Shown one piece after another: positions 17,559 to 26,021 of a stretch of 64,000 bases of DNA (position 1 is the stretch's first letter; each line of letters opens with the position of its first letter). The notes under the pieces are model-generated. The model saw only the letters and a program-made list of their open reading frames with translations. It did no database searches and was not told the origin of the DNA. This stretch comes from Paracoccaceae bacterium (lineage in GTDB: Bacteria; Pseudomonadota; Alphaproteobacteria; Rhodobacterales; Rhodobacteraceae): assembly GCA_014872875.1 (NCBI GenBank), contig WKFI01000010.1:1-64000 (forward strand), read 5' to 3'. The translations under genes were made by a program, and so were the position numbers.

Positions 17559-19439
17559 TCAATACATCTGGTCAATCAGCGCCTTGTGTTTCTTCTCCAC
17601 AAAGCTGCGCTTGAGCTTCATGGTTGCAGTCAGTTCCTCGTCTTCTGCGGTCAACAGCACGTTGATCAGGCGGAAATCCTTGATCTGCTCGACGCGGGCG
17701 AACTCCTTGTTCACCGCCTCGACCTCCTTGCCGATCAGGTCCACCACGGCCTGCGCCGCACAGAGCGAAGCAAAGTCACTGAAAGGTATCTTATTGTCCT
17801 GCGCGAATTTTTCCACGTTTTCCTGATCGATCATGATCAGACAGGTCAGGTATTTCTTCTGATCTCCGATCACCACGGCATCAGAGATGTAGTGGCTGAA
17901 CTTCAACCGGCTTTCGATTTCGGCCGGAGTGATGTTCTTGCCGCCTGCGGTGATGATGATGTCCTTGATCCGCCCGGTGATGGTCACGAACCCGTCGTCA
18001 TCAATTCGACCCACATCACCGGTGCGCAGCCAGCCGTCTTCGGTGAACGTTTCGGCGGTCTTTTCATTGTTGCGCCAATAGCCCTTGAAGTTGTTGGCAC
18101 CCAAGGTCTGTATCTCACCATCCGGGGCGATACGAATATCTACCCCGTCGATCGCCTGCCCTACGGTGCCGGGCCGGTTCACATCCAGCGTGTTGATCGT
18201 GGACAAACCGGTGTTTTCGGTCATCCCGTAGCCTTCAACCAAAGGCACGCCGATCGACCAGTACCACTTCAGCAATTCCGGCGAAATCGGCGCCGCCCCG
18301 GTGCCACCACGTCGCAGCCGGTCCATGCCCAGCATCCGCCGCAGATTGCGCAGCACCAGAAAATCCCAGACGGCATAGCGCGTAGCCACCCCGCCCGGCA
18401 CCGGCTTGCCCTGCATCACGTAATCGGCCCGCGCTTCCCCGGCCTTGATCGCCTGCGCAAAGGCCCAACGGCCCATGAATGTCGCCTCCTGCCCCAGGAC
18501 CAGCACGCGGGAATAGACCTTCTCCCACACGCGTGGCACTGCAAAGAAGGTCGACGGCGATACTTCCTGCATATTGTCGAACACGGTTTCCGGGCTTTCG
18601 GCAAAATTCACCGTACTGCGCGCAGCCAGCGGAAAGTTGACCGAGACATTGCGTTCAAGGATGTGACACAGCGGCAGGAAACACAGCTGTTCATCATCCG
18701 GGAAGACGGCCAGCCCTCGCGCCCCGGACTCGATGGTCGCCAACACATTCTCACTGCTGATCATTGCCCCTTTGGGCATGCCCGTCGTCCCCGAGGTGTA
18801 GATCAGCAGAGCGATGTCTTCTGGCTGGGACTTGGCAATCTCGGCCTCAAAGTCGCCGTGGTGTTCCGCTTCATGCGCGCGACCGGTGTCATACAGTTCA
18901 TCAATGAAGACGCACTTTTCGTGCCGCAGATCATGCAGCCCCTCGCGCTCCATGATGATCACCTTCAAAAGGCCCGGCACCTCGTCCTGGATTTCCAGAT
19001 ACTTGTCGAGCTGCTCGTCATCCTCGACGAACAGGAACCGGCTGTCGCTGTCGTTGATCAGATAGGCCAACTGGCTGGCCGAGTCGGTGGTGTATACGCC
19101 CGAGGCAACGCCGCCCACAGCTTGAATACCCATATCGGCATAAAGCCATTCCTTGCGGTCCTCGCTGAGGATCGAGACAACTTCACCCCGTTGCAACCCC
19201 AGCGCCTTCAGCCCCAGCCCCAACCATTTGGCATGGTCCCAATAATCGCGCCAAGAATAGCTTTTCCAGATGCCGAAATCCTTTTCCCGGTGCGCCGTGC
19301 GTTCCCCAAGCTCGGCACAGCGGGCCTGGAACAGTTTCGGGATCGTGTCGCAGCCATCGACCAGAATGGGCTTCTGCCCCGGGGTGGCATTGAACTGAAC
19401 CCCATAGAGTTCGACTTGCGGATGGGCCTGCATGTTCAT
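17559..19439 (-). CDS. AMP-forming acyl-CoA synthetase (long-chain FadD15/COG1022 type)
   Basis: A 626-residue adenylate-forming ligase. The P-loop YTSGTTGMPKG is near 214-224, with EGYGMTE (A5-type), GWLRTGDVG (A7) and the C-terminal lysine region GGKNITPAEIE. It activates a carboxylic acid to its CoA thioester using ATP. It is embedded in a LIV-type ABC operon between the ATPase LivF and the binding protein, a recurrent arrangement suggesting that the imported acid is activated on entry. The chain length or aromatic nature of the substrate is unknown. Confidence 0.9.
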   Translation of the reverse strand: MNMQAHPQVELYGVQFNATPGQKPILVDGCDTIPKLFQARCAELGERTAHREKDFGIWKSYSWRDYWDHAKWLGLGLKALGLQRGEVVSILSEDRKEWLYADMGIQAVGGVASGVYTTDSASQLAYLINDSDSRFLFVEDDEQLDKYLEIQDEVPGLLKVIIMEREGLHDLRHEKCVFIDELYDTGRAHEAEHHGDFEAEIAKSQPEDIALLIYTSGTTGMPKGAMISSENVLATIESGARGLAVFPDDEQLCFLPLCHILERNVSVNFPLAARSTVNFAESPETVFDNMQEVSPSTFFAVPRVWEKVYSRVLVLGQEATFMGRWAFAQAIKAGEARADYVMQGKPVPGGVATRYAVWDFLVLRNLRRMLGMDRLRRGGTGAAPISPELLKWYWSIGVPLVEGYGMTENTGLSTINTLDVNRPGTVGQAIDGVDIRIAPDGEIQTLGANNFKGYWRNNEKTAETFTEDGWLRTGDVGRIDDDGFVTITGRIKDIIITAGGKNITPAEIESRLKFSHYISDAVVIGDQKKYLTCLIMIDQENVEKFAQDNKIPFSDFASLCAAQAVVDLIGKEVEAVNKEFARVEQIKDFRLINVLLTAEDEELTATMKLKRSFVEKKHKALIDQMY

Positions 19440-19454
19440 GTCGTTCCCCTCCTC

Positions 19455-20228
19455 TTACCGCCACGTCTTCTTGCGCTTCCAGCGCCGTTCGCCGCGCTGG
19501 CCTTCCTCCTGGTGTCCCAGGTAGAAATCCTTGATGTCATCGCTTTCCATCAGCCGGTTCGCAGTGCCCTCCATCACGATCCGGCCGATCTCCATCACAT
19601 AGCCGAAATCCGCAGCATCCAACGCAATGCGAGCGTTCTGCTCAACCAGCATCATGGTGACATGTTCGTCCGCGTTCAGCCGTTTCAAGATGCCAAAGAT
19701 CTCCTGCACCAGCAAAGGCGACAGGCCCAGTGACGGCTCGTCCAACAACATGATCTTGGGCCGCAGCATCAACCCCCGTCCGATGGCCAGCATCTGTTGC
19801 TGCCCGCCCGACAGTGTCCCGGCCTCCTGCCCGCGCCGTTCGGCCAGGATCGGAAAGTAATCGAACACCAGCTGCCGGTCCTTTTCGATCTCGGCCTTGT
19901 CGCTGCGGGTATAAGCACCAAGGCTCAGGTTTTCCTCGACCGTCAGCAGTGGAAAGACTTCACGCCCTTCGGGCACATGCACAATGCCCGACTGCACGAT
20001 CCGGTGCGGCTCCCGCCCCTGAATGTGCTGGCCTTCAAAGATGATCTCGCCCTTTTCGGGATCCATGATGCCCGAAATCGTTTTCAGCAGCGTGGATTTT
20101 CCCGCGCCATTTGCGCCCAGCACGGTAACGATCTGGCCCTTGTCCACCTTCAGCGACACGCCCCTGATTGCCATGATCGGACCATAGAAACTTTCGAGGT
20201 TCTTGACCTCCAACAATGTCTCGGCCAT
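19455..20228 (-). CDS. livF: Branched-chain-type ABC transporter ATPase (LivF)
   Basis: A 257-residue ATPase with Walker A GANGAGKST (residues 38-46), signature LSGGQQQ and Walker B LLDEPSLGLSP. It ends in an unusual Arg/Lys-rich tail (QRGERRWKRKKTWR). ATG 20228 overlaps the livG stop by one base; a GTG one codon earlier is possible. It pairs with LivG to drive the two-permease transporter. Confidence 0.9.
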   Translation of the reverse strand: MAETLLEVKNLESFYGPIMAIRGVSLKVDKGQIVTVLGANGAGKSTLLKTISGIMDPEKGEIIFEGQHIQGREPHRIVQSGIVHVPEGREVFPLLTVEENLSLGAYTRSDKAEIEKDRQLVFDYFPILAERRGQEAGTLSGGQQQMLAIGRGLMLRPKIMLLDEPSLGLSPLLVQEIFGILKRLNADEHVTMMLVEQNARIALDAADFGYVMEIGRIVMEGTANRLMESDDIKDFYLGHQEEGQRGERRWKRKKTWR

Positions 20229-20995
20229 CACGCTGCCCCCGCGCCCAGATAGGCTTCGATCACGGCCGGGTTCGACTGCACCTCGGCCGGTGTGCCTTCG
20301 GCCAGCTTGGCCCCGTCTGCCAGAGCCAGCACCCGGTCCGACACGCTCGACACCAGCCCCATGTCATGTTCCACCATCAAAACCGTGATCCCCATCTGCT
20401 TGCGGATGTCGTCAATCCACCAGCGCATGTCCTGCGTTTCCTCGACGCTCAGTCCCGAGGCCGGTTCATCAAGCAACAGTAGCCTGGGCCCCGAGGCCAG
20501 CGCCCGTCCCAGCTCGACCACCTTGCGGACACCATATGGCAAACCGGCAATCATCTTGTCGCGATACGGTTGCAGGTCGAGGAAGTCGATCACCTCCTCC
20601 ACCGCCTCGCGGTGAGCATGCTCTTCGCGCCGGACACGAGGGGCAAAGAAAAGCTCCTCGACAAGGTTGGACTTGCGGTGACGGTGCCGTCCGACCAGCA
20701 GGTTTTGCAGAACCGTCGCATGGTCGAACAGCTCGATATTCTGAAACGTCCGCGCGATCCCCAGGTCGGCAACCTCATCGGCCTTGCAATCCAGCAGGTT
20801 GCCGCCGTCGAACTGGAACGACCCCGCAAAAGGTTCGTAGAACCGCGATATCAGGTTGAAGACTGTGGACTTGCCTGCCCCGTTCGGCCCGACGATGGCA
20901 TAAACCTCGCCCTCCTCGACCGAGAACGACAGATCGTTCACCGCCACCACGCCCCCGAATTTCAGCGTCGCGTTCCGGATCTCCAAAAGGCTCAT
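20228..20995 (-). CDS. livG: Branched-chain-type ABC transporter ATPase (LivG)
   Basis: A 255-residue ATPase with Walker A GPNGAGKST (36-44), the LivG-specific ARTFQNIELF segment and a C-terminal VLALADGAKLAEG. The signature motif is atypical: YGVRKVVELGRAL in place of LSYGxQRxLEIARAL. Walker B LLLDEPASGL is intact. The start at 20995 overlaps the livM stop (ATGA). Confidence 0.9.
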   Translation of the reverse strand: MSLLEIRNATLKFGGVVAVNDLSFSVEEGEVYAIVGPNGAGKSTVFNLISRFYEPFAGSFQFDGGNLLDCKADEVADLGIARTFQNIELFDHATVLQNLLVGRHRHRKSNLVEELFFAPRVRREEHAHREAVEEVIDFLDLQPYRDKMIAGLPYGVRKVVELGRALASGPRLLLLDEPASGLSVEETQDMRWWIDDIRKQMGITVLMVEHDMGLVSSVSDRVLALADGAKLAEGTPAEVQSNPAVIEAYLGAGAA

Positions 20996-22077
20996 CTCAA
21001 ACGCTCCGTCTTCAGATAGCTCTTCTGCCGCTTGAACATGTCCTTGCGAGCAAAGGGGAACAGTTCGAACCAGATGCGGATCTTCATCCATCGACCATAG
21101 ATGCCCATGGGTTCGAACAGGATGAACAGGATCAGGATCAACCCGAACACCCCGGTTTCCAGCCCTGGAATGGCGACACTTCCGCCGATGAACAGATCCT
21201 TGCCGATGGAAAGCGCCTGCGGCAGGAACGCCACCACAACCGCGCCAAAGAACGCGCCGTGAATGGATCCCAGCCCACCAATCACGATCATCATCAGAAG
21301 CGTGATCGAAATCACCAGCGAGAAGGTCTCGTTATTAAACGTGCCAGCATAATACCCCATCAGCGCGCCCGCCCAGCCGGTGATCATGCAGCTGAGGCCA
21401 AAGGCCGTGCCCTTGGTCCGCGCGATGTGCACGCCCATTGCTGTGGCCGACACTTCGCTATCGCGCACCGCGGCAAAGGCCCGGCCCAAAGGCGACCGCA
21501 GCAAGTTGCGGTAAAACAGCGTGCAGACAACGGTAACGACCAGCACCAGATAGTAGAACCGGGTTGGCATGGTCCAACGCTCGATTTCGAACCCGAAGAT
21601 GTTGATCACTTCGGGGAATTTGCCCGAAACACCCCCGGTCCACGGTTCCAGCAACACGATGATGTCATCGGCCAGAATGGACAGCGCGATGGTCGCAATC
21701 GCCAGATAAATTCCGTGCAGCCGTAGCACCGGTATGGCGATTACCACACCGACCAGACCGGTGATGACCCCTGCCAGCGGGAAGGCAATGATGAAAGGCA
21801 CGCCCTGCTCGATCAGGATCGTGTTTGCATAACAGCCCACCGCCAAAAATGCCGCGTGCCCTAGGCTGGCCTGCCCGGTCTGCCCGGTCAGCAACATCAG
21901 ACCCAGACCCGCAATGGCCCAGATCAGAACGTTGGTGACCTCACCCAGATAGAACTCTCCGATCAGAAAGGGCAGCAGCACGGCCAGGATCAGAAGTGCC
22001 GCATAGACACCAAAAGACCAGCGGTCGGGAAACAGGCGGATGTCATGCTCATAAGACGTTTTGAAGTGAATGCGCAT
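20992..22077 (-). CDS. livM: Branched-chain-type ABC transporter permease (LivM)
   Basis: A 361-residue inner-membrane permease with about ten hydrophobic segments and the LivM signature LTGQTGQASLGHAAF near residues 63-77. The EAA-like loop is RSPLGRAFAAVRDSEVSA. It follows livH by three bases. The charged C-terminal tail (after residue 330) is longer than usual. Confidence 0.92.
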   Translation of the reverse strand: MRIHFKTSYEHDIRLFPDRWSFGVYAALLILAVLLPFLIGEFYLGEVTNVLIWAIAGLGLMLLTGQTGQASLGHAAFLAVGCYANTILIEQGVPFIIAFPLAGVITGLVGVVIAIPVLRLHGIYLAIATIALSILADDIIVLLEPWTGGVSGKFPEVINIFGFEIERWTMPTRFYYLVLVVTVVCTLFYRNLLRSPLGRAFAAVRDSEVSATAMGVHIARTKGTAFGLSCMITGWAGALMGYYAGTFNNETFSLVISITLLMMIVIGGLGSIHGAFFGAVVVAFLPQALSIGKDLFIGGSVAIPGLETGVFGLILILFILFEPMGIYGRWMKIRIWFELFPFARKDMFKRQKSYLKTERLR

Positions 22078-22080
22078 GGA

Positions 22081-22956
22081 TCAGACCTTCTTAACCCGAA
22101 CCTGGCTGAACAGACCGTGCGGACGGAAGATCAGAACCGCCAGCAACAGCGCGTAAGGTGCAATCTGCGAATAACCCGCCGCCAGATAGCGCGCGGCGAA
22201 GGGCTCGATCACTCCCACGATCAAGCCCCCCGCCAGCGCGCCGGGCAACGATCCGAAGCCGCCGATCACGGCAGCGGCAAAGGCCTTGATCCCCAACAGG
22301 CCCGCATTCGGATCAATTGCCCCTTTGGACGCGAACAGGATCCCGGCAACGGCCGCAACTGCGCCGGCCAGACCCCAGATCATGCCCTGCACCCGTTTGA
22401 CCGGTACGCCCATATAGTAAGCTGCCATTTGGTTCTGACTGGCTGCCTGCATGGCCAGACCCAGCTTGGTGCGTTGGAAGAACTGGTACAGGAAAAGCGT
22501 CAGCAGAACGGTCACGACGATCACCGCCACATCCGCCATGCCCAGCACAACGCCACCCATCTTGATGTCGCCTAGTGCCAACGGGCTTTCCAGTGTCTGC
22601 GGCTCATGTCCCCAGATCACACCGGCCACAAAGCGGATCACAAAACCCAAAGCGATGGTCAGGATAACAACCGCCGTCTGGCTCTGCCCAAACAGGTGAC
22701 GCAATACGAAGAAGTCCAGCAAGTATCCCAGAAGTGCCATGATCCCGATCGCTAGAGGCGCCGCCACCCAGAACGGCAGCCCCATGTGATGAGCGTTGGT
22801 CAGACCCAGGGTGATGAAGGCCCCCAGCATCATGAAATCACCCTGTGCGAAATTCACGGCTTCGGTCGCCTTGTAGATCAACACAAAGCCAAGCGCGATC
22901 AGGCCGTAGACACAGCCATTCGCAAGGCCGCTTACCAGCAGCTGCAATACGTCCAA
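22081..22956 (-). CDS. livH: Branched-chain-type ABC transporter permease (LivH)
   Basis: A 291-residue permease with LivH hallmarks: GLANGCVYGLIALGFVLIYKAT near the N-terminus and NFAQGDFMMLGAF. The start is a TTG at 22956, supported by GGAGGGAGG six bases upstream; no ATG lies near the expected N-terminus. It is the first gene of the transporter operon and divergent from the TetR gene, across 294 bases that hold no other gene. Confidence 0.9.
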   Translation of the reverse strand: MDVLQLLVSGLANGCVYGLIALGFVLIYKATEAVNFAQGDFMMLGAFITLGLTNAHHMGLPFWVAAPLAIGIMALLGYLLDFFVLRHLFGQSQTAVVILTIALGFVIRFVAGVIWGHEPQTLESPLALGDIKMGGVVLGMADVAVIVVTVLLTLFLYQFFQRTKLGLAMQAASQNQMAAYYMGVPVKRVQGMIWGLAGAVAAVAGILFASKGAIDPNAGLLGIKAFAAAVIGGFGSLPGALAGGLIVGVIEPFAARYLAAGYSQIAPYALLLAVLIFRPHGLFSQVRVKKV

Positions 22957-23250
22957 ATTGTCCTCCCTCCACCCAGGCCGGGCGGTATCCTGCCCGATTT
23001 CCTCCCGGGCGGCGCGCCGAGATCCACAAGCACCCTTCTTGAGTGAGGGCGTCTTTGTGACAGCGCTTGAAAAACAGACTAGCGAGTATGTTTTTTTCCT
23101 GTCAATCCGGCTGAGCAGCTTGCGACCCAGCGTCAGTTTTGCGGGCGTACTGCTGTTTCGTAGCGTCATTCCCCTACGTTGCGTTCCGTTTGATCCCCGG
23201 GGTTCTCCTCTGATAGGTGTGCTGATCAACCGCGCGACAACCGGACGCCC

Positions 23251-23868
23251 ATGCTTGAAACCCTGTCCACATCGAAAAGCCAGATCCTGGATGCGGCGGC
23301 CCACTGCTTTATGACATTGGGCTGCGACAGCGCGTCGATTGACGATATTGCAGCTCATCTTGGATCGACCAAGGGTCGGATTTATCACCATTTTCCGTCC
23401 AAAGGCGCACTGCTAAGCGCGGTCCAACTCAGGGCCGCGCGGTTTACCTATCAGGCGGTCGCCCCGGTGGTTGATCCGGCGGCCCCACCTGCGGATTGCC
23501 TGCATGACATGTCGCGCACCCACGTGCTCGAAGTGCTGCGAACCCTACCCTATCACAAGGTGGTTCTGCAAAGTTACGCCTCAGTAGTCCCCAAATCCCC
23601 AACTGATTACGAACAGACGCTGCGCGATCAACTGCACAAGGAACAGCGCCACTACGCCAGCCTGTTTCTGGAGGTGATAAAACGCGGCATCGACGATGGC
23701 ACCTTTGCCCATCGCGGCGATCCTAGGGTCGCCATGGCCAGTATCCTGACGCTGCTCAACGCGCCGATCTTCTGGTACCAACTGCGCGACGACAATTCCG
23801 AAGCATTCAACATCGCCGTGGCCGACCAACTGGCCGACATGGCTGTTGCCTCGGTTCAGGCGGGCTGA
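23251..23868 (+). CDS. TetR-family transcriptional regulator
   Basis: A 205-residue repressor. The N-terminal helix-turn-helix is clear (ILDAAAHCFMTLGCDSASIDDIA and GRIYHHFPSKGALL, residues 12-55). The C-terminal ligand domain is unassigned. Because it is divergent from the liv/acyl-CoA synthetase operon, control of that operon in response to an acyl-CoA or the free acid is likely. Confidence 0.88.
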   Translation: MLETLSTSKSQILDAAAHCFMTLGCDSASIDDIAAHLGSTKGRIYHHFPSKGALLSAVQLRAARFTYQAVAPVVDPAAPPADCLHDMSRTHVLEVLRTLPYHKVVLQSYASVVPKSPTDYEQTLRDQLHKEQRHYASLFLEVIKRGIDDGTFAHRGDPRVAMASILTLLNAPIFWYQLRDDNSEAFNIAVADQLADMAVASVQAG

Positions 23869-23980
23869 AGACACGATTTGGTCGGCGGCAAGAAGTTCGC
23901 CCCCTCTGGCAGGTCAGCCGTTAAACCGCTAAGTCAGTCACTGTGCCTGAACCAGTGCCAGTCAGAATGGAGACAATCTC

Positions 23981-24811
23981 ATGGGCAAACCCTGCATCAT
24001 CTGCGTTGCAATCACCGGATCGGTTCCGACCAAGGAAAACAACCCCGCCGTGCCGATCACGGTGGAAGAGCAGATCGAAAGCACCCATGAAGCATTCGAA
24101 GCAGGCGCATCTATTGCGCATTGCCACGTGCGCAATGATGACCAGACCCCGACATCGGATCCGGAAAAGTTTGCCCGTCTGGTTGAGGGCCTCAAGAAAC
24201 ACTGCCCCGGCATGGTTATCCAGCTGTCCACCGGCGGCCGGTCCGGTGCGGGCCGCGAACGCGGCGGCATGCTGTCCCTGCGCCCCGATATGGCATCACT
24301 GTCGGTCGGTTCGAACAACTTCCCCACCCGGGTTTATGAAAACTCCCCCGACCTGGTGGCTTGGCTCTCGGGCGAAATGCAGACCTATGAGATCACGCCA
24401 GAGATCGAAGCATTCGACCTGTCGCACATCCTGCAGGCAATCCGCATGCACGACGAAGGCAAACTGCATGGCAAGCTGTATGTTCAATTCGTCATGGGCG
24501 TGAAGAACGCCATGCCCGCCGACAGGGAGGTCTTTGATTTCTACGTGAAAACAATGCAGTCCCGGGCACCGCAGGCGGAATGGTGCGCTGCTGGCATCGG
24601 CGCCAACCAGCTGGCCGTGAACGAATGGTCCATCGCTGCGGGCGGTCACACCCGAACGGGATTGGAGGACAACATGCGGCTGGATCGGAACACGCTGGCC
24701 CCCTCGAACGCCGCGTTGGTGCGCCGCGCGGTCGAGCTGTGCGAGAAGTACGAACGCCCCGTCGCAACCTGGACGCAAACGCGTGAAATCCTGGGCCTGC
24801 GCGCGGCCTGA
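23981..24811 (+). CDS. BKACE-family beta-keto acid cleavage enzyme (DUF849)
   Basis: A 276-residue TIM-barrel enzyme of the family that includes 3-keto-5-aminohexanoate cleavage enzyme. These condense a beta-keto acid with acetyl-CoA to give acetoacetate and a new CoA ester. Visible are the NPAVPIT segment (21-27), the zinc-binding pair H47 and H49 (AHCHVR), STGGRSG, and the GGHTRTGLEDN loop. A GGAG site precedes the ATG. Substrate class (for example dehydrocarnitine versus other beta-keto acids) cannot be set from sequence by eye. Dehydrocarnitine would fit the betaine genes further along. Confidence 0.88.
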   Translation: MGKPCIICVAITGSVPTKENNPAVPITVEEQIESTHEAFEAGASIAHCHVRNDDQTPTSDPEKFARLVEGLKKHCPGMVIQLSTGGRSGAGRERGGMLSLRPDMASLSVGSNNFPTRVYENSPDLVAWLSGEMQTYEITPEIEAFDLSHILQAIRMHDEGKLHGKLYVQFVMGVKNAMPADREVFDFYVKTMQSRAPQAEWCAAGIGANQLAVNEWSIAAGGHTRTGLEDNMRLDRNTLAPSNAALVRRAVELCEKYERPVATWTQTREILGLRAA

Positions 24812-24908
24812 AACGGTTCGATCTCCGGACTGACCCGCCCCCTGAACGGCGTCACAAAACCATTGTGAAACCGCGTTAGGGGACGGGCAGACTTGAACGG
24901 AGATCCAA

Positions 24909-25829
24909 ATGCTCACCCCCGCCTTTGCTGCCCCGGGCCATTTCTACCGCGGCAACCTGCACTGCCACTCCAACCTGTCCGACGGCGCCCTGTCGCCGGA
25001 AGAGGTCTGCCGCCGCTACAAGGCGGAAGGCTATGATTTCATTGCGTTGACCGACCATTTTGTCGGGCGCTATGGCTATCCCATCACTGACACGACCGAA
25101 TTCCGGGACGAGGTCTTTACCACGCTCCTGGGGGCCGAACTGCATTCAGGCACACAGGAGAACGGGGACTTGTGGCACATTCTTGCCGTGGGTCTACCCG
25201 AAGATTTTGCGCCTTCGAATTCGCCCGACTTTCACACCATTGATGGCCAGGAAACAGGCCCTGAACTGGCCGCCCGTGCCGCCGACGCCGGGGCCTTTGT
25301 TGCCATGGCGCACCCGCATTGGTCTGGCCTGACGCAGGACGATGCCCTGTCGTTGGAGCGTGCACATGCGGTCGAGATCTACAACCACACCTGTGCCACA
25401 GGAACCGACCGGGGCGACGGGCAGCATATGGCCGACCTTCTGTTGTCCAAATTCCGCGATGTCTCTCTGATCGCCACAGACGATGCGCATTTCCACTGGC
25501 CGGATGCTTTCGGAGGTTGGGTCATGGTCAAGGCTGAGGAAAACAGCCCCGAAGCTTTGCTGGAAGCCCTGAAAGACGGCCATTTCTATGCCAGCCAGGG
25601 CCCCGAAATCAAAGCTGTCTCGGTTACGCGCGACCATCTGGACATTCATTGCTCGGCCGCCAGCACCATTGTCGTCCAGGGCCATGGTTGCGCCTCGCAG
25701 GCACAGTTCGGCCAGAGTATGACACATGCCAGCATTCCATTGGACGCGTTGCGCAGCAGCCCCTGGATGCGCGTCACCGTACTTGACGCCGCTGGAAAAC
25801 GCGCCTGGTCAAACCCGATCTGGCGCTGA
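24909..25829 (+). CDS. PHP-domain metal-dependent phosphoesterase
   Basis: A 306-residue PHP-superfamily protein. Metal ligands are visible in LHCHSNLSDG (17-26), ALTDHF, the H of AMAHPHWSG and ATDDAHFH. It resembles stand-alone PHP phosphatases/nucleases (CehA or YciV-like); the true substrate is unknown. It begins 97 bases after the BKACE gene and is followed by the conserved 3' repeat element at 25846. Confidence 0.8.
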   Translation: MLTPAFAAPGHFYRGNLHCHSNLSDGALSPEEVCRRYKAEGYDFIALTDHFVGRYGYPITDTTEFRDEVFTTLLGAELHSGTQENGDLWHILAVGLPEDFAPSNSPDFHTIDGQETGPELAARAADAGAFVAMAHPHWSGLTQDDALSLERAHAVEIYNHTCATGTDRGDGQHMADLLLSKFRDVSLIATDDAHFHWPDAFGGWVMVKAEENSPEALLEALKDGHFYASQGPEIKAVSVTRDHLDIHCSAASTIVVQGHGCASQAQFGQSMTHASIPLDALRSSPWMRVTVLDAAGKRAWSNPIWR

Positions 25830-25845
25830 GCCTTCTGGCCAAGGG

Positions 25846-25911
25846 TGAAGGGGCGCTGCCCCCCTGCGCCGACGGTGCATTCACCCCGGAGTTTTTGGGC
25901 AGAATGAATGA
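25846..25911 (+). repeat. 3' UTR repeat element (GGGGCGCTGCCCC hairpin type), copy 1
   Basis: Seventeen bases after the PHP gene stop. It begins with a short GGGGCGCTGCCCC hairpin and continues through CTGCGCC, ATTCACCCCGGAG, a T-run and CAGAATGAATG. Nearly the same string of about 65 bases occurs in reverse orientation at 43681-43745, also just after a stop codon and in sense orientation. I recognise it as a common intergenic element of Rhodobacteraceae, probably a terminator or mRNA 3'-end element. Confidence 0.7.
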
Positions 25912-25986
25912 TGGAACGGGTTTCCCAGCGCCTTATCGTATCGTCTGCAGACGACGTTCCTGCCCTGGGCTCCGCCGTTTGCGCCT

Positions 25987-26010
25987 GAAACGCTCCCCCC
26001 GGAGCGTTTC
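25987..26010. terminator. Perfect 10-bp hairpin between convergent genes
   Basis: GAAACGCTCC, CCCC loop, GGAGCGTTTC. It lies between the PHP gene and the convergent ThDP enzyme gene, 12 bases past the latter's stop. There is no T-run, so it may act as a terminator or a 3'-end stabiliser. Confidence 0.6.
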
Positions 26011-26021
26011 CTGAACTGTGC

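Noticed and set aside
17307-19733. An 808-codon open frame on the plus strand
   Set aside because: It is antisense to the acyl-CoA synthetase and livF genes, has an Arg/His/Gln-rich composition typical of GC-rich antisense frames and matches no family I recognise.
22957-23391. Extension of livH upstream to 23391
   Set aside because: It would overlap the divergent TetR gene and add 145 residues not found in LivH; TTG 22956 has GGAGG in place.
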